Source: PFJX01 sp964542455 (lineage in GTDB: Bacteria; Pseudomonadota; Gammaproteobacteria; Burkholderiales; Thiobacillaceae). Taken from it: DNA of 64,000 nucleotides. Positions 34,130 through 44,177 of this stretch are shown piece by piece. Under the pieces are notes generated by a model. It saw only the letters and a list, made by a program, of their open reading frames with translations. It was not told the DNA's origin and did not search any database. Position 1 is the first letter of the stretch; every line of letters begins with the position of its first letter. Location of the stretch: assembly GCA_964542455.1 (NCBI GenBank), contig CAZIUC010000004.1, positions 107,694-171,693 of the forward strand. Reading direction: 5' to 3'. A program made the translations under genes and the position numbers.

Positions 34130-35355
34130 TTCTGCTGTTTGGACTTTGCTCCACGCTTGCCGCGCTAGCCATCGAGGTCAAGGCGAATGAGGTCAAAGCC
34201 GTGCGCCTGTGGCCGTCGCCGGAATACAGCCGTATCACCCTCGAGCTTTCCGAAGCGGCGAACTACAAGTATTTCAGTCTGAAAAACCCGGAACGTCTGG
34301 TGCTGGACCTGGAAGGTGTGGAGCCGGAAGGCGCTCTGCTGGAGATGGCGTCCATGGTGATACCACAGGATCCGCAGATCGCCTCGATCCGGGTGGCGAA
34401 GAACCGCCCCGGTGTGACCCGCGTGGTGGTGGAACTGAAAACCGAAAGCCGCCCCCAGATATTCACGCTTAAACCGATGGGTGATTACGGCTACCGCCTG
34501 GTGCTGGATGTCTACCCCACTTCGCTGGAAGCCGTGGAAAAGCAGGTCGAGGCGGCTATCGACAAGGCCGGCAAGATATCGGGTGAGAAACAGGTGGAGG
34601 CCCATGCCGGCAAAACCGCCGCCAAGCCCGAATACGTCCGCCTGATCACTGTAGCCATCGATGCCGGCCACGGTGGTGAGGATCCCGGTGCCAGGGGGGC
34701 CAACGGTTCGCATGAGAAAGACATCACTTTGTCCATCGCGCGTCGCCTCAAGGCGCAGATCGACAAACAGGAAAACATGCGCGCCTACCTCACCCGCGAT
34801 GGCGACTACTTCATCCCTCTGCATGACCGGGTCAACAAGGCGCGCCGCGCGCAAGCCGATCTGTTTGTCTCCGTTCACGCGGATGCCTTCGTCAAACCGC
34901 ATGCGCGCGGCTCGTCGGTGTTCGCGCTATCGGAGAAGGGTGCCACCTCGGCGGCGGCCAAGTGGCTGGCGCGGCGCGAGAACGAGGCCGACCTGATCGG
35001 CGGCATCAATATCGACGTCAAGGATGTCTATCTCAAGCAAACCCTGATCGATCTCTCGCAGACCGCCGCCATCGCCGACAGCCTGAGGCTCGGCCGCGCC
35101 GTGCTGCAGGAAATCGGCGGCATCAACCAGTTGCACAAGGGGCAGGTGGAACAAGCCGGCTTCGCCGTGCTGAAGGCGCCGGACATCCCCTCCATCCTGG
35201 TGGAAACCGCCTTCATCTCGAATCCGGAAGAAGAAAAACGCCTCACCGACGATGCCTATCAGGACAGCATGGCCGCCGCCATCGTCACCGGCATCAAACG
35301 CTACTTCGACAAGAACCCGCCGCTGGCTCGCAACAAGGTGGCGCAAAACCTCTGA
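34102..35355 (+). CDS. amiC: N-acetylmuramoyl-L-alanine amidase AmiC
   Basis: This 417-aa periplasmic amidase splits septal peptidoglycan during cell separation. It has a signal peptide (HILILLFGLCSTLAALA), an N-terminal AMIN domain (~30-135) that targets it to the septum, a linker rich in K/E/A, and an Amidase_3 domain with zinc ligands in IDAGHGGEDPGARG (~186), the glutamate of HEKDI, and VSVHADAF. The C-terminal catalytic LVETAFISNPEEE is intact. It overlaps tsaE by 28 bases. In related genomes mutL and miaA follow; here accessory DNA follows instead. Confidence 0.95.
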   Translation: MHRSFIHILILLFGLCSTLAALAIEVKANEVKAVRLWPSPEYSRITLELSEAANYKYFSLKNPERLVLDLEGVEPEGALLEMASMVIPQDPQIASIRVAKNRPGVTRVVVELKTESRPQIFTLKPMGDYGYRLVLDVYPTSLEAVEKQVEAAIDKAGKISGEKQVEAHAGKTAAKPEYVRLITVAIDAGHGGEDPGARGANGSHEKDITLSIARRLKAQIDKQENMRAYLTRDGDYFIPLHDRVNKARRAQADLFVSVHADAFVKPHARGSSVFALSEKGATSAAAKWLARRENEADLIGGINIDVKDVYLKQTLIDLSQTAAIADSLRLGRAVLQEIGGINQLHKGQVEQAGFAVLKAPDIPSILVETAFISNPEEEKRLTDDAYQDSMAAAIVTGIKRYFDKNPPLARNKVAQNL

Positions 35356-35406
35356 TCCTGGAGGCAGCGCATTCCGCCCTGTGCGCTGTGGATGTGCGTA
35401 CTTTGG

Positions 35407-35817
35407 CTACTGTCCGAACAACTCTTTTAGCCCCTTCCAGGTGTCTTTGATGGCGTCGACCTGTTCCAGCAGGTTTATCTCCTCGGTGGTGGGTACGCTG
35501 CTCTCCACCTGGGGCGAGTAGCCGCTGTAGTCACGGCCAGCGCCGCTTGGCGGGGCTAAGTTACCGCCGATTACTTCCACCCCGTCGAGGTGAAACCAGG
35601 TGGTTTCGTTCAGTTGCGGCCGCGCATGGCGCGCCGGGTCGCCATTCAAGTCCACGATCTGCGGTTTGCCGTCCTTGCCGCCGAAGATCGAGCCGTTGTG
35701 CGATAGACCGCGCGCCCAGGTCCACCTTCCTCCAGGGGTTGGCCTCCTTTCTGGTGTGGAAGCCATAGCCGCCATTGATGACGTTATCCACCGCGCGTTG
35801 CGGGTCGTCCGGCCGCG
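35407..35817 (-). pseudogene. Frameshifted remnant with a discoidin-like (F5/8 type C) motif
   Basis: Two minus-strand frames join into one plausible protein. The first, after the stop of the giant gene, reads DDPQRAVDNVINGGYGFHTR then KEANPWRKVDLGA. Near 35715 the frame shifts, and the other frame continues with LSHNGSIFGGKDGKPQIVDL, TTWFHLDGVEVIGGNL and VDAIKDTWKGLKELFGQ to the stop at 35407. The NPWxxVDLG pattern is typical of F5/8-C/discoidin domains. No start codon or ribosome-binding site precedes the first part, so it looks like the 3' end of a decayed gene left beside the giant gene. Confidence 0.45.
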
Positions 35818-35818
35818 A

Positions 35819-38800
35819 CTACCGTGCGCGGCTGCTCTGGCTGGCGGGCTCGTCGCGGCTAATCACCCATTTCCAACTGCCACCGCCGCTGAAAGTGCCG
35901 CGCACTTCGTCGCCGGAGAAGGTGCCGATGTAGGTCTGACGGGGGCCGGGGCGCAGGAATTTGAGGGTGCGGCCGTCGAATGTGATGTCGCGCAGGTCTT
36001 CCCAGGTTCTTAGCGCGTCGAACCGGACGCGGCCGCTGAGCTGGCCGCCGGATTCGCGCAACTCCAGTTTCCCTTTGTAGTTGTTGGCGTTGATGCTCCA
36101 GGTGCCGGCCAGGCTGTCGGCGGTGGCTGGAGTCATATTCGTTTCGGGAGCGCCGGTTTCCTTGCTGTAGTGATCGTAGGGGTTGCCGCTGTAGTCCCGT
36201 TTCAGGCCGCCCACGTCGGCGGCATTTTTGTCGCTCAGGTCGCATTGCCGGTCGGATTTGTAATAGTCGAAGGATTTGCACCAGGACGTCTCGTTACATG
36301 CGGATATGCAGTCCGACACGCTGACGTTTCTCAGGTTTTTCCGGTTATATCCGCTGATGGCCGCATTGGGCGTGTAGCCATAGCCGTCGTGTCGAATGGT
36401 CTGTGCGGGCGCCGGGGCGGCCGCGCCGAGACGCTCGCCGGTCCAGCGGTTGCCGCTGCTCGGCACGGGTTTGTCGCAGTAGCTCCAGGCGCCGGTGTAC
36501 TTGTCGGCGTCGAAAGTCCAGCGGATTCGGCCCCAGTGGTAGCGGCCGTTCTTCGCCGTGGCGCAGCGTTGGCTGGAGCCGTTTTCGATCCAGTAACCCT
36601 CCAGCGCGTTGCCGTTCAATTCACCGACGATTTCGCCGCCGTCGCTGCTGTAGCGGCCGCTGATCTGGTTGTCGGACTGGTTCAGGGTCAGTTCGCCTTC
36701 GCTGGTCTTCCATTTGCCGGCTATCCGCGCGGAGGCGGCGGGAGCGGCCTCGTTGGCCGCGCCGACGGTGAAGCTGATCGAGGCATATTCCTTGCCGTTG
36801 CCGTCCGTGTCGTGCATGCGGAAATCCCAGTCTCCGGCGCTCGGCGCGGTGAAGGTCAGGGTGCCGGATGCGCGTTTCTTGAGGTACTGGTAGGACACGT
36901 CGTGGCGGTCGTTTTCTTTCTCCTCGCCGTGCGGAATACGCGACGGGATGATGCCGACCCAGGCATTGCTCGGCCAGGTGGCGGGCGCGGTGAAACGCAC
37001 CGCGATGGCCTCGCCCGGCTCGAAGTGAGTGCGATCGAGAGTCAGGCCGGCCACGCTCTGGACGGGTTTGGCGGCCTGTTCGCGCAGCATCTGGCGAGCG
37101 AAGTCGACATGGCTCTTGAGTTGCTTTTCGTTGGCCGGGTTGTGTTCGCGGCGCAGGGCGGTTTCGGCGTTTTCCAGCATGGCTTGCCAGTCTTTCTCCT
37201 TGAATGTGCGGGTGTTGTTGTTTTCCACCTCCAGCATGAAGCGGCTGTACTCGGCCATGCCGGCGTTGAAGTCGTCCGTGGCCCGCTTCGATAGCGGGTT
37301 GCTCATGCCGCCGCTCATGTCGTGTTGCAGGTCCTGCATTTGCAGCAGGGTCTTCCGCGCGCTCCAGACTTTCTTGTCGGCCATCTGGGCGTCGAATTCA
37401 CGCGCCTTGGCTTCCACGCGTGGCCACACCTGGGCAAAGCGTTTCGCCTTGTTCAGCTTGTCGGTCGCGTCCTTGTCGCCTGGGTTGAGATCATGAGCGG
37501 CTTCCAGATTGACGCTGGCCTGGGCGAAATCGCGCTGGTAAACGCTGTTCCAGCCGGCTTTCTTGGCGCTGTCGGCCACTTCCGTGGCGATCTTGCGCGC
37601 GCTGGCCGGGTCCAGTTTCCGGCTTTCCCGCGCCGACTGAATGGCGCCGGGCAGGTCGCCCTGGCGCAATTGCTCGCGCGCCTGTTCGTCCAGACGATTC
37701 GCTTCCTCCTTGGCGCGGTCGGCCTGGTTGGGCTGGATGTTCAGGCTCACGCTGGCCGTGCCGGTCTTGCCCTTGCTGTCGCGCACGCTGACGCTGACCA
37801 GGTAGCCGCCGGTCTTGCTCGCTGTGGCCTGGACGCGGGCGCCGCCGCCGCGCGCGCCTTTCCAGGTGTAGCGGTAGGGCGCTTTGCCGCCGCTGACTTC
37901 GGCCTCGATCCAGACGCGCTCGCCGCGTTCCGGGTCATCTTTTTCCGGTTTCAGGGTGACGTTGGGCGTGGTCGGGACGGGCGCGCGATCCGACGCCTCG
38001 ATGACCGACGCGCTCACATCGGCGCTGCCCAGGAGGGCGCCCTCGGCGTTGCGCGCCTCGACCTGGGCGCTGATCTCGCCGGGTGAAGAACGGGTGACGG
38101 TCGGCGTCTGCGAGATCGGGTTGCTGATGCTGGTGCCGTCGTTCACGGTCCAGTTCCAGCGCACCGTCTCGGTCGTGCCGCCCTGTATCTCGGCGCGCAG
38201 GCTGATGCGTTCGTGGGTGGCGTAGGCGCCCTTGGGTATGGGGATCAGGCCACCTTTTTTCGCGTCCCACATCATCGGGCGGATGCCGGGTTCCACCAGC
38301 CAGGCTTTCACCGTGTAGGCCGCGCCGGTATAGGTGGCGTCCACCGTGCCGAGGTCGTCGCCGTGATACGGCACGCGGGCCAGGGCCTTGAGCACCAGCG
38401 TGCTGGCATCCTTGACCTTGAAGCCGATCTCGCCGGCGTTGTCGCCGTATTCCATGCGGTTGGCGGTGCCGGGCTCCAGCCAGCGATAGTCGATCAGCTT
38501 GGCGGGTACGTTGGGCTGGGTGGTGATTCGGGCGCGGACCTCCTGGCCAATGCGGGCCTGGCCGTCCGCGGGGGTGAAACTGACCGAGAGCTTGGGCGCC
38601 ACCACGGTAATGCTCACCTGATCGCACTCGCCCACGGTTTGATAGACGCCATCCACCTGTTTCAGCACCTCGCACCACAGCTTCACCTGGCCCATGCGGT
38701 CGTAGCTGACCTGGGTGGTGCCGTTGTCGCTGGTGGGTGGGTTGAAGGTCAGCCCAGGCTCCGCTTGCCAGACGACGCGGTAGCCGATTTCCACCGGGGG

Positions 38801-41800
38801 CTTGATGAATTCCCGCGAGGGATTGGGGACGTATTGGTGCTGGCCGTCGTCCACGGGGGGGACGTTTCGCGACTTGCCGCCGGTGTAGTCGATGGTGCCG
38901 GAGTGTTTGTAGTCGACGCAGAAGGGGTTGCCGGGGCTGGCGCAGGGGTCGGCGGCCGGGGCCGGGGTGGTGGCCGGCGCGGGCTTGTCCAGTTCCAGTC
39001 CTTCCGTGCTCAGCTTGGCTTCGCTGCCGTAGAACACCTGGCCTTTGGCGCCGGCCAGACGAATCTTCATGGGCGCGACCATGATGGTGGCGCTGGCCGT
39101 GCCGCCTTTGCCCTCGGCGTCGCGTACCGTCACGCTCACCGTCCAGTCGCCCGCCCAGGTCGGCAACAAGGTGGCGCGGGTGCCGCCGCCGCTGGCGCCG
39201 GACCAGTCATAGCGATAGGGGCCCTTGCCGCCACTGGCGCCGGCGCTGAGAGTCACCGGCTTGCCCAGGGGCACGGCGGAGGTGGGCGCTTTCAGGCTGA
39301 CCTTGAGGTCGGCCAGGTCATCCTGTTTCTTGCCGGCTTTGTCGTCCGCCAGCTTGGCGCACTGGCTCTGGTATTTGACGCGCGCCACCACCGGCTCGGG
39401 GTAGGGGAAGGGCAGGCCGTGTTTCTCGTTCAGTTCTTCCAGCTTGTTGAAAAACGACGAGTAGGAGGTGAAGCCGGCGCTGTGCATGAGCTGCACTTCA
39501 TTCGGCAACAGGTTGCGCGAGGCGCGGATGCGCAGTTGCTCGTCGCTGTGCGCGATGCGCAAGGATTTGGGCAGGCAGCCCTCCTCGTAGGCATAGCCTT
39601 CCTTGCGGCATCGGTCGCCGCGCAGGTGTTCGGGATCGGCGCCGTTGCGGAAGCACTGGTTTTCGAACCGGGTGAGCTGTTGCGCCACTTCCTGCTTGAG
39701 TTGGTCATAGGCGCGGTTGTCCACCAGTTCCACGGCGCGCACGTAGCTTTCCCAATCCAGCAGCCATTTCATGCGCTCGTCCTTGAGGGTTTGCAGGGCG
39801 CCATTGATGGCGTCGATGTTGGCCTGCCAGGCAACCGTGTCCCGCTTCTTGAGATCGCTCTTTTTCTCGGCTTCCAGGAGGGCGATCAGGCGTTTCCAGT
39901 CGCGCGCCTTGAGGGCGGTGGCGACTTCCTTGCTCGACGGCGCGGCATTTTTTGCGTCATCGCCGCTGGGCGTCAGGCTGATGCTGAGCTTGGGCGTGGG
40001 GTTGAGGTTGCGGCCGAGCAGCACATCCTTGCTCGCGTCTTCGTAGCCGGGCGCCTTGATGGTCAGACGGTAGTTGCCGATGGGCACGCCGAACAGCAGC
40101 AGGTTGCCGCTGGCCTTGCCAACGCCAGGTTTGCCCAGCGCGTCGGTGGGGCGCAGGTCGCCCGAGGCGCCGCTGACCTGCTTCCCGCCGTCCAGCGCGT
40201 CGAGCACGGTGACGCTGAGTTGTACCGGCGCCTGCTTTTCCAGCCAGGCCCTGTACTCGTCGAGGATTTCGTCGCGCGCCTTGCCGTGGTCGATGGCGCG
40301 ATCCAGCAGTGAAATCACATTGCCGCGCGCCTTGCTGGCCTCCTTGTACGGCGCCATCCAGAGCTCGCGCGGGAACACGCGTTCCAGATAGGGCTGGTCC
40401 TCGGCATCCAGCGCGAGCTTGGGCAGGAATTCCTTCTTGATGGCGAGCAGGGCTTCGCCGCTGGCGGTCAGCGAGGCGCCGACCTGCTTCACCCAGGCGT
40501 CGGCGGCCGCCTGGTCGGCATCGGCGCGCCCGGACAGGAACAGCTCGCTGGTGAGATAACGGGTGGCGCCGTCCTTGCGCGCCCGCGCGGGCAGCGAGGC
40601 AAGCAGTTGATCGCGTGATTTGACGATGCGCTTGTAGGTGTCCAGATAACGCTTCACTACTTGCGCCGCGCGCGTGGTTTCACTTTCCGTGGGCGCCTGG
40701 CCTTGCACGTCGCGCTTGGCTTCCCATAGCCAGTTCATCAGGGCCTTCAGGTTGTTGGTGTCCACCTCGGCATCGAGGGCGCGCAACATGGCGTCCTCGA
40801 TTTCCAGGTCGGCGGCGGTCTTGCGCAATTCCAGGAACAGGTCCGGCAACATGCCGGCGCCCAGGGCCTGGTCGGCCTGCTTGCGGTCTTCCAGGCGTTT
40901 GATCAGGTTGGTGATGAACCCGAGTTTCACTTCCTCCCAGCGCACCAGGCCTTTTTCGGCCAGACGATCCATGAGCTTCGGGCCGACGTTGGGGTGTTTC
41001 ATCATCTCTTCGATCAAGGCCAGGCCGGGATCGCTGTCGGCGATGTTCTTTTGCAGGACGGTATCCACCTCGGTCCAGCGGGTGAGGCCCTGGAATTCCT
41101 TGCTGTACGCGGCCCAGTCGAGACGCCCCTTGCCGACCTGCTGGCGCAGGGCATCCACCTGATCCTTACGCATGGCGGCGAATTGCGACAGGTCGATGGG
41201 GATGCCCCGGTGTTTCACCGAGACCAGGCGATACACGCCCACCTTGGCGTTGTCGTGCCGCTCGATGGTTTCCAGCTTGAACTCGGCGCTGTCATAGAGG
41301 GTGTCCACGAACAGGGCGAGTTGTTCGTTCCAGTAGGTGGATCTGGCCTGTGTGCCGATCGCGGTGCCCAAACCCCAGGCGGCTTCCGGCAGGGCCAGCG
41401 GCGGAATCAGTGTGGTGACCACGTCCCAGCCGGCGCGGTAGGTGTTGCCCATGATCGCGCCTTCCAGCGCCGAACCGAGCGGGATGCGGCGGCGGAATAT
41501 CTCGGTGGCGAAGCCGCCCCAGCCGTCCTGATTGAAGGCATCGCGATAGGACTTCATTTCATCCACCAGGCCGTAGACCATCATGAACTTCATGCCCTGG
41601 CGGCCGGCGGCGGTGGCTTGCAGCGCGGCGTTTATCTTCTGGTTGCTGGCCTTGATGCCGAGCGCGACGGTGCCCTTCAGCGCGTTCAGACGTTTCAGCG
41701 CGCCGGGCCTGGTTTTCGGATCGGCGGCGGCGGCGCGTATCCATTTCATTTCCGTTTCAAAATCCGTGAACCCGGTTTCCCCCCGCAGCGAACCGAGCAG

Positions 41801-43744
41801 GCCGTCGTCGATGTAGTCGAGCATCTGGTTGCCCTTCTCGACGCCACTCATGGCGATTTCCGGGCTCTTCAGCAGCGTGTCCAGGCTGCGCTCCATGATG
41901 TAGGCGGCGGTCATCTCGCGCCGTGTGTCGCTGCGGCGCTCGGCTTCGGCCTTGAGCAGTTCCTCGACGAACTTCTTGTCCTTGAGTTCTTCCGCGCTCA
42001 GCACCTTGGTGTCGAAACGGCCGGAAAGCACGTTCAGCAGACGGCGCATCCGGGTGTTGTTGTCGATCACCCGCTTGGGTACTTCGACGCCCTGGAAGGC
42101 CTTTATTTCGGCTTCCACCATGTCGACCAGAGCGACCATGTCCTGCCTCAGCCGGGCAACTTCCGCTTCGACATTGTCGCCGCGGCGATTGCGTTCGGTG
42201 AGGTCCCGCATGCGGGTTTCAATCTCACGGGTGCGCGTGTCGGAACCCTGTTCCACGGTTTTCCACATGGCCTCCGTAGCCTTCTTGTGGAACGCGGTGA
42301 TGCGAGCGGCGTCCAGCGACAGCACCAGCTTTCGCGTGTTCTGGTCGAACACCACCTTCGGCTTGGCGCCGAGATGGTCGGAGATGCGCTTGACCATGTT
42401 CTCGCGGATTTCCACCGTCTGTGGCGTGGTGTTCGCCCAATCGGTGATGTCGGCAACGAACTTGGCGAGGGCGGCGTCGCCCGGCTGGCCGCCGGAAGTC
42501 GCCAGCGACTTGTAGCTGCGATCCAGGTATTTCGCGGCTTTCACCACCGCGTTGCTCATGTCGTAGATGCCGGTCTTGACGATGTCATGGTCGAAGTGGC
42601 GCAGCATCTCCATCGACAGGCCGGGTTCCGTGTCGTGCGCGGGCCAGGGCGGCTCCTTTCCGAATTGTTCGGACATGGCGCGTTCCATCGTCAGGCCCAT
42701 GGCCACTTCCTCCAGCGACCGCTTCTGGCGCGCGCCGGTGCGCATGTCCACCAGTTCGTTGTTCTTCATCTGCCCTTCGGCAAACGTCATGCCGTGGGCG
42801 CCGAGGTACACCTCCAGACCGGCTTTGCCGTGCGCGGTGGCGACCGCGTCGAGCGCGATGGGGTCGAGCCCGGTGCGCCGCTTGATGATTTCCGCGAAAG
42901 CGTCCTTCATCGCCAGCGACAGGGCCTCGTCGTTGCTGACGAAACTGAAGTCGATGTCGCCGGCGAAGGTGAGCGCGTCGAAGTTCGGCGCGTCCTGATC
43001 CGTGTTGGCCCATTTGCCGACGTAGGCAATGCTCAATGAATAGCCGTCGGCGGGCACCCGGCCGGCTTCGACGAAACGCCGCACCACGTCATCGATGGCC
43101 GCCAGGGTCTGTTCGCGGCGCCAGGTGAGCAGGCTCTTTTCCACCGGCGTGCCGCCGGCCGTGTAGGTCGCCCCCAGCACGTCACGCGCGAAGGCGGGGT
43201 CGCCATCGACCAGTTTCGAGCGCACCTCGATCACGTCGAATAGGGTCGCGGGGAGTTTGGCCAGATCGGCATAGAAAGCCTGTGGCGAGCGGCTGCCGTT
43301 GTTCACCTCGGCGAGCATGCGCACGATGCGCGCGCGCGTGTCCGGGAAGCCCCGCGCCTTGGCCATGCCCTCGACCTTGGTTTGCCAATCGCCCTTCATG
43401 TTCGGCTTGCCGGGCGCGTCCAGCACCTTGAGGTCGAGGCTGTAGCTGCTCGCCAGCACCTTGGCGGTGATGCTCACCCGCCCAGGCTTGAGCGCGGTGA
43501 CTTTGGCTACGCTATTGCTCGTGTCGTCGAAGCGGATGACGCCGTTCGGATCGTCGTGCCAGCGCGTCTTGAACCAGCCGCTGACGCCCTCCAGGTGTAG
43601 CGTGGCGCTTTCGCCTACCGCGATTTCGCGCTTGTCCGCGCGCAAACCCTCATCGGCGAGAGCCAGATAGGGAAAAAGAAAAGCCGGCAGAAGGGCCAGC
43701 GACAAGGCGCTCAAAAAGCGCGCAAAGGAGGCAAGGTAAAGCAT
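35819..43744 (-). CDS. Giant exported multidomain protein (2641 aa), unknown function
   Basis: The start is placed at the ATG complementary to 43742-43744: it has GGAGATCACC upstream, opens a signal peptide (LYLASFARFLSALSLALLPAF) and sits 42 bases after a predicted transcription start. Visible parts in order: Ig-like (~25-110); a region with AGDIDFSFVSND (~263) recalling nucleotidyltransferase folds; coiled coil (~503-550); carboxypeptidase-regulatory-like (~1168-1258); PKD-like units (~1481-1556 and ~1923-2003); TPR-like helices (~2008-2225); a module with WVGIIPSRIPHGEE and DFRMHDTDGNG (~2228-2333); GxWxTxxGxL lipocalin-like sheets (~2341-2441, ~2541-2641) around a PAN/Apple-like domain with paired cysteines (~2448-2531). 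No single family covers it. Confidence 0.75.
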   Translation of the reverse strand: MLYLASFARFLSALSLALLPAFLFPYLALADEGLRADKREIAVGESATLHLEGVSGWFKTRWHDDPNGVIRFDDTSNSVAKVTALKPGRVSITAKVLASSYSLDLKVLDAPGKPNMKGDWQTKVEGMAKARGFPDTRARIVRMLAEVNNGSRSPQAFYADLAKLPATLFDVIEVRSKLVDGDPAFARDVLGATYTAGGTPVEKSLLTWRREQTLAAIDDVVRRFVEAGRVPADGYSLSIAYVGKWANTDQDAPNFDALTFAGDIDFSFVSNDEALSLAMKDAFAEIIKRRTGLDPIALDAVATAHGKAGLEVYLGAHGMTFAEGQMKNNELVDMRTGARQKRSLEEVAMGLTMERAMSEQFGKEPPWPAHDTEPGLSMEMLRHFDHDIVKTGIYDMSNAVVKAAKYLDRSYKSLATSGGQPGDAALAKFVADITDWANTTPQTVEIRENMVKRISDHLGAKPKVVFDQNTRKLVLSLDAARITAFHKKATEAMWKTVEQGSDTRTREIETRMRDLTERNRRGDNVEAEVARLRQDMVALVDMVEAEIKAFQGVEVPKRVIDNNTRMRRLLNVLSGRFDTKVLSAEELKDKKFVEELLKAEAERRSDTRREMTAAYIMERSLDTLLKSPEIAMSGVEKGNQMLDYIDDGLLGSLRGETGFTDFETEMKWIRAAAADPKTRPGALKRLNALKGTVALGIKASNQKINAALQATAAGRQGMKFMMVYGLVDEMKSYRDAFNQDGWGGFATEIFRRRIPLGSALEGAIMGNTYRAGWDVVTTLIPPLALPEAAWGLGTAIGTQARSTYWNEQLALFVDTLYDSAEFKLETIERHDNAKVGVYRLVSVKHRGIPIDLSQFAAMRKDQVDALRQQVGKGRLDWAAYSKEFQGLTRWTEVDTVLQKNIADSDPGLALIEEMMKHPNVGPKLMDRLAEKGLVRWEEVKLGFITNLIKRLEDRKQADQALGAGMLPDLFLELRKTAADLEIEDAMLRALDAEVDTNNLKALMNWLWEAKRDVQGQAPTESETTRAAQVVKRYLDTYKRIVKSRDQLLASLPARARKDGATRYLTSELFLSGRADADQAAADAWVKQVGASLTASGEALLAIKKEFLPKLALDAEDQPYLERVFPRELWMAPYKEASKARGNVISLLDRAIDHGKARDEILDEYRAWLEKQAPVQLSVTVLDALDGGKQVSGASGDLRPTDALGKPGVGKASGNLLLFGVPIGNYRLTIKAPGYEDASKDVLLGRNLNPTPKLSISLTPSGDDAKNAAPSSKEVATALKARDWKRLIALLEAEKKSDLKKRDTVAWQANIDAINGALQTLKDERMKWLLDWESYVRAVELVDNRAYDQLKQEVAQQLTRFENQCFRNGADPEHLRGDRCRKEGYAYEEGCLPKSLRIAHSDEQLRIRASRNLLPNEVQLMHSAGFTSYSSFFNKLEELNEKHGLPFPYPEPVVARVKYQSQCAKLADDKAGKKQDDLADLKVSLKAPTSAVPLGKPVTLSAGASGGKGPYRYDWSGASGGGTRATLLPTWAGDWTVSVTVRDAEGKGGTASATIMVAPMKIRLAGAKGQVFYGSEAKLSTEGLELDKPAPATTPAPAADPCASPGNPFCVDYKHSGTIDYTGGKSRNVPPVDDGQHQYVPNPSREFIKPPVEIGYRVVWQAEPGLTFNPPTSDNGTTQVSYDRMGQVKLWCEVLKQVDGVYQTVGECDQVSITVVAPKLSVSFTPADGQARIGQEVRARITTQPNVPAKLIDYRWLEPGTANRMEYGDNAGEIGFKVKDASTLVLKALARVPYHGDDLGTVDATYTGAAYTVKAWLVEPGIRPMMWDAKKGGLIPIPKGAYATHERISLRAEIQGGTTETVRWNWTVNDGTSISNPISQTPTVTRSSPGEISAQVEARNAEGALLGSADVSASVIEASDRAPVPTTPNVTLKPEKDDPERGERVWIEAEVSGGKAPYRYTWKGARGGGARVQATASKTGGYLVSVSVRDSKGKTGTASVSLNIQPNQADRAKEEANRLDEQAREQLRQGDLPGAIQSARESRKLDPASARKIATEVADSAKKAGWNSVYQRDFAQASVNLEAAHDLNPGDKDATDKLNKAKRFAQVWPRVEAKAREFDAQMADKKVWSARKTLLQMQDLQHDMSGGMSNPLSKRATDDFNAGMAEYSRFMLEVENNNTRTFKEKDWQAMLENAETALRREHNPANEKQLKSHVDFARQMLREQAAKPVQSVAGLTLDRTHFEPGEAIAVRFTAPATWPSNAWVGIIPSRIPHGEEKENDRHDVSYQYLKKRASGTLTFTAPSAGDWDFRMHDTDGNGKEYASISFTVGAANEAAPAASARIAGKWKTSEGELTLNQSDNQISGRYSSDGGEIVGELNGNALEGYWIENGSSQRCATAKNGRYHWGRIRWTFDADKYTGAWSYCDKPVPSSGNRWTGERLGAAAPAPAQTIRHDGYGYTPNAAISGYNRKNLRNVSVSDCISACNETSWCKSFDYYKSDRQCDLSDKNAADVGGLKRDYSGNPYDHYSKETGAPETNMTPATADSLAGTWSINANNYKGKLELRESGGQLSGRVRFDALRTWEDLRDITFDGRTLKFLRPGPRQTYIGTFSGDEVRGTFSGGGSWKWVISRDEPASQSSRAR

Positions 43745-43792
43745 GGTGATCTCCGGGCGTCGGGAGCGTGTTATTTGGGACATGCTTGTCTC

Positions 43793-43820
43793 ATTCTATG
43801 TTCGCGGCCCGTCGAGGCAA
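43793..43820 (-). promoter_or_regulatory. Candidate sigma-70 promoter of the giant gene
   Basis: On the minus strand, TTGCCT (43820-43815) is followed after 16 bases by TAGAAT (43798-43793). This predicts a start near 43786, just upstream of an in-frame ATG at 43783 and 42 bases before the preferred ATG at 43744. Confidence 0.5.
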
Positions 43821-44177
43821 GATATCCGCGCCGTCATGCTCACCAACGAGTATCAGCTAATGATTAAAAATCAATTGCTTGTATGGTTATTGCCATGAGC
43901 CAAGAAAGCGGACGCTGGCGCGAATTCGCGCCAGGTGATGCAAACCCTCTATGTCGTTGCCGCGGGGTGAGTCGGCCCATGTCCTCTCCGCTCAATTCCC
44001 CGTGCTCGCCGCTTATGGCGATTGGCGTTTCATGGCTATCGAGGAAGCGCGTGATCGGGTGGTGAGCGGCTTTGTTTCTGTGCGGCCGATGTGGCGGTCA
44101 GCCGGGTGGTTGTGGCGATGCGGCGATTCGGCGCTGGTGTTACATCTGACCGAGCGCCCGCGGGAAAGGAGCGCCTT
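43821..44177. other. Region without a recognisable gene
   Basis: The stretch starts AT-rich (ATTAAAAATCAATTG near 43862) and continues with GC-rich sequence. Two overlapping plus-strand ORFs (from 43883 and 43951) are open, but they have no family resemblance, and the longer one runs into the 3' end of the convergent cytochrome-assembly gene. It may be decayed coding sequence; I see no RNA gene or repeat. Confidence 0.4.

Noticed and set aside
38213..43039. Long plus-strand open frames (699 and 681 codons) opposite the giant gene
   Set aside because: Same reasoning: composition typical of antisense frames in high-GC DNA, no ribosome-binding site or homology; the minus-strand frame has a signal peptide and recognisable domains.
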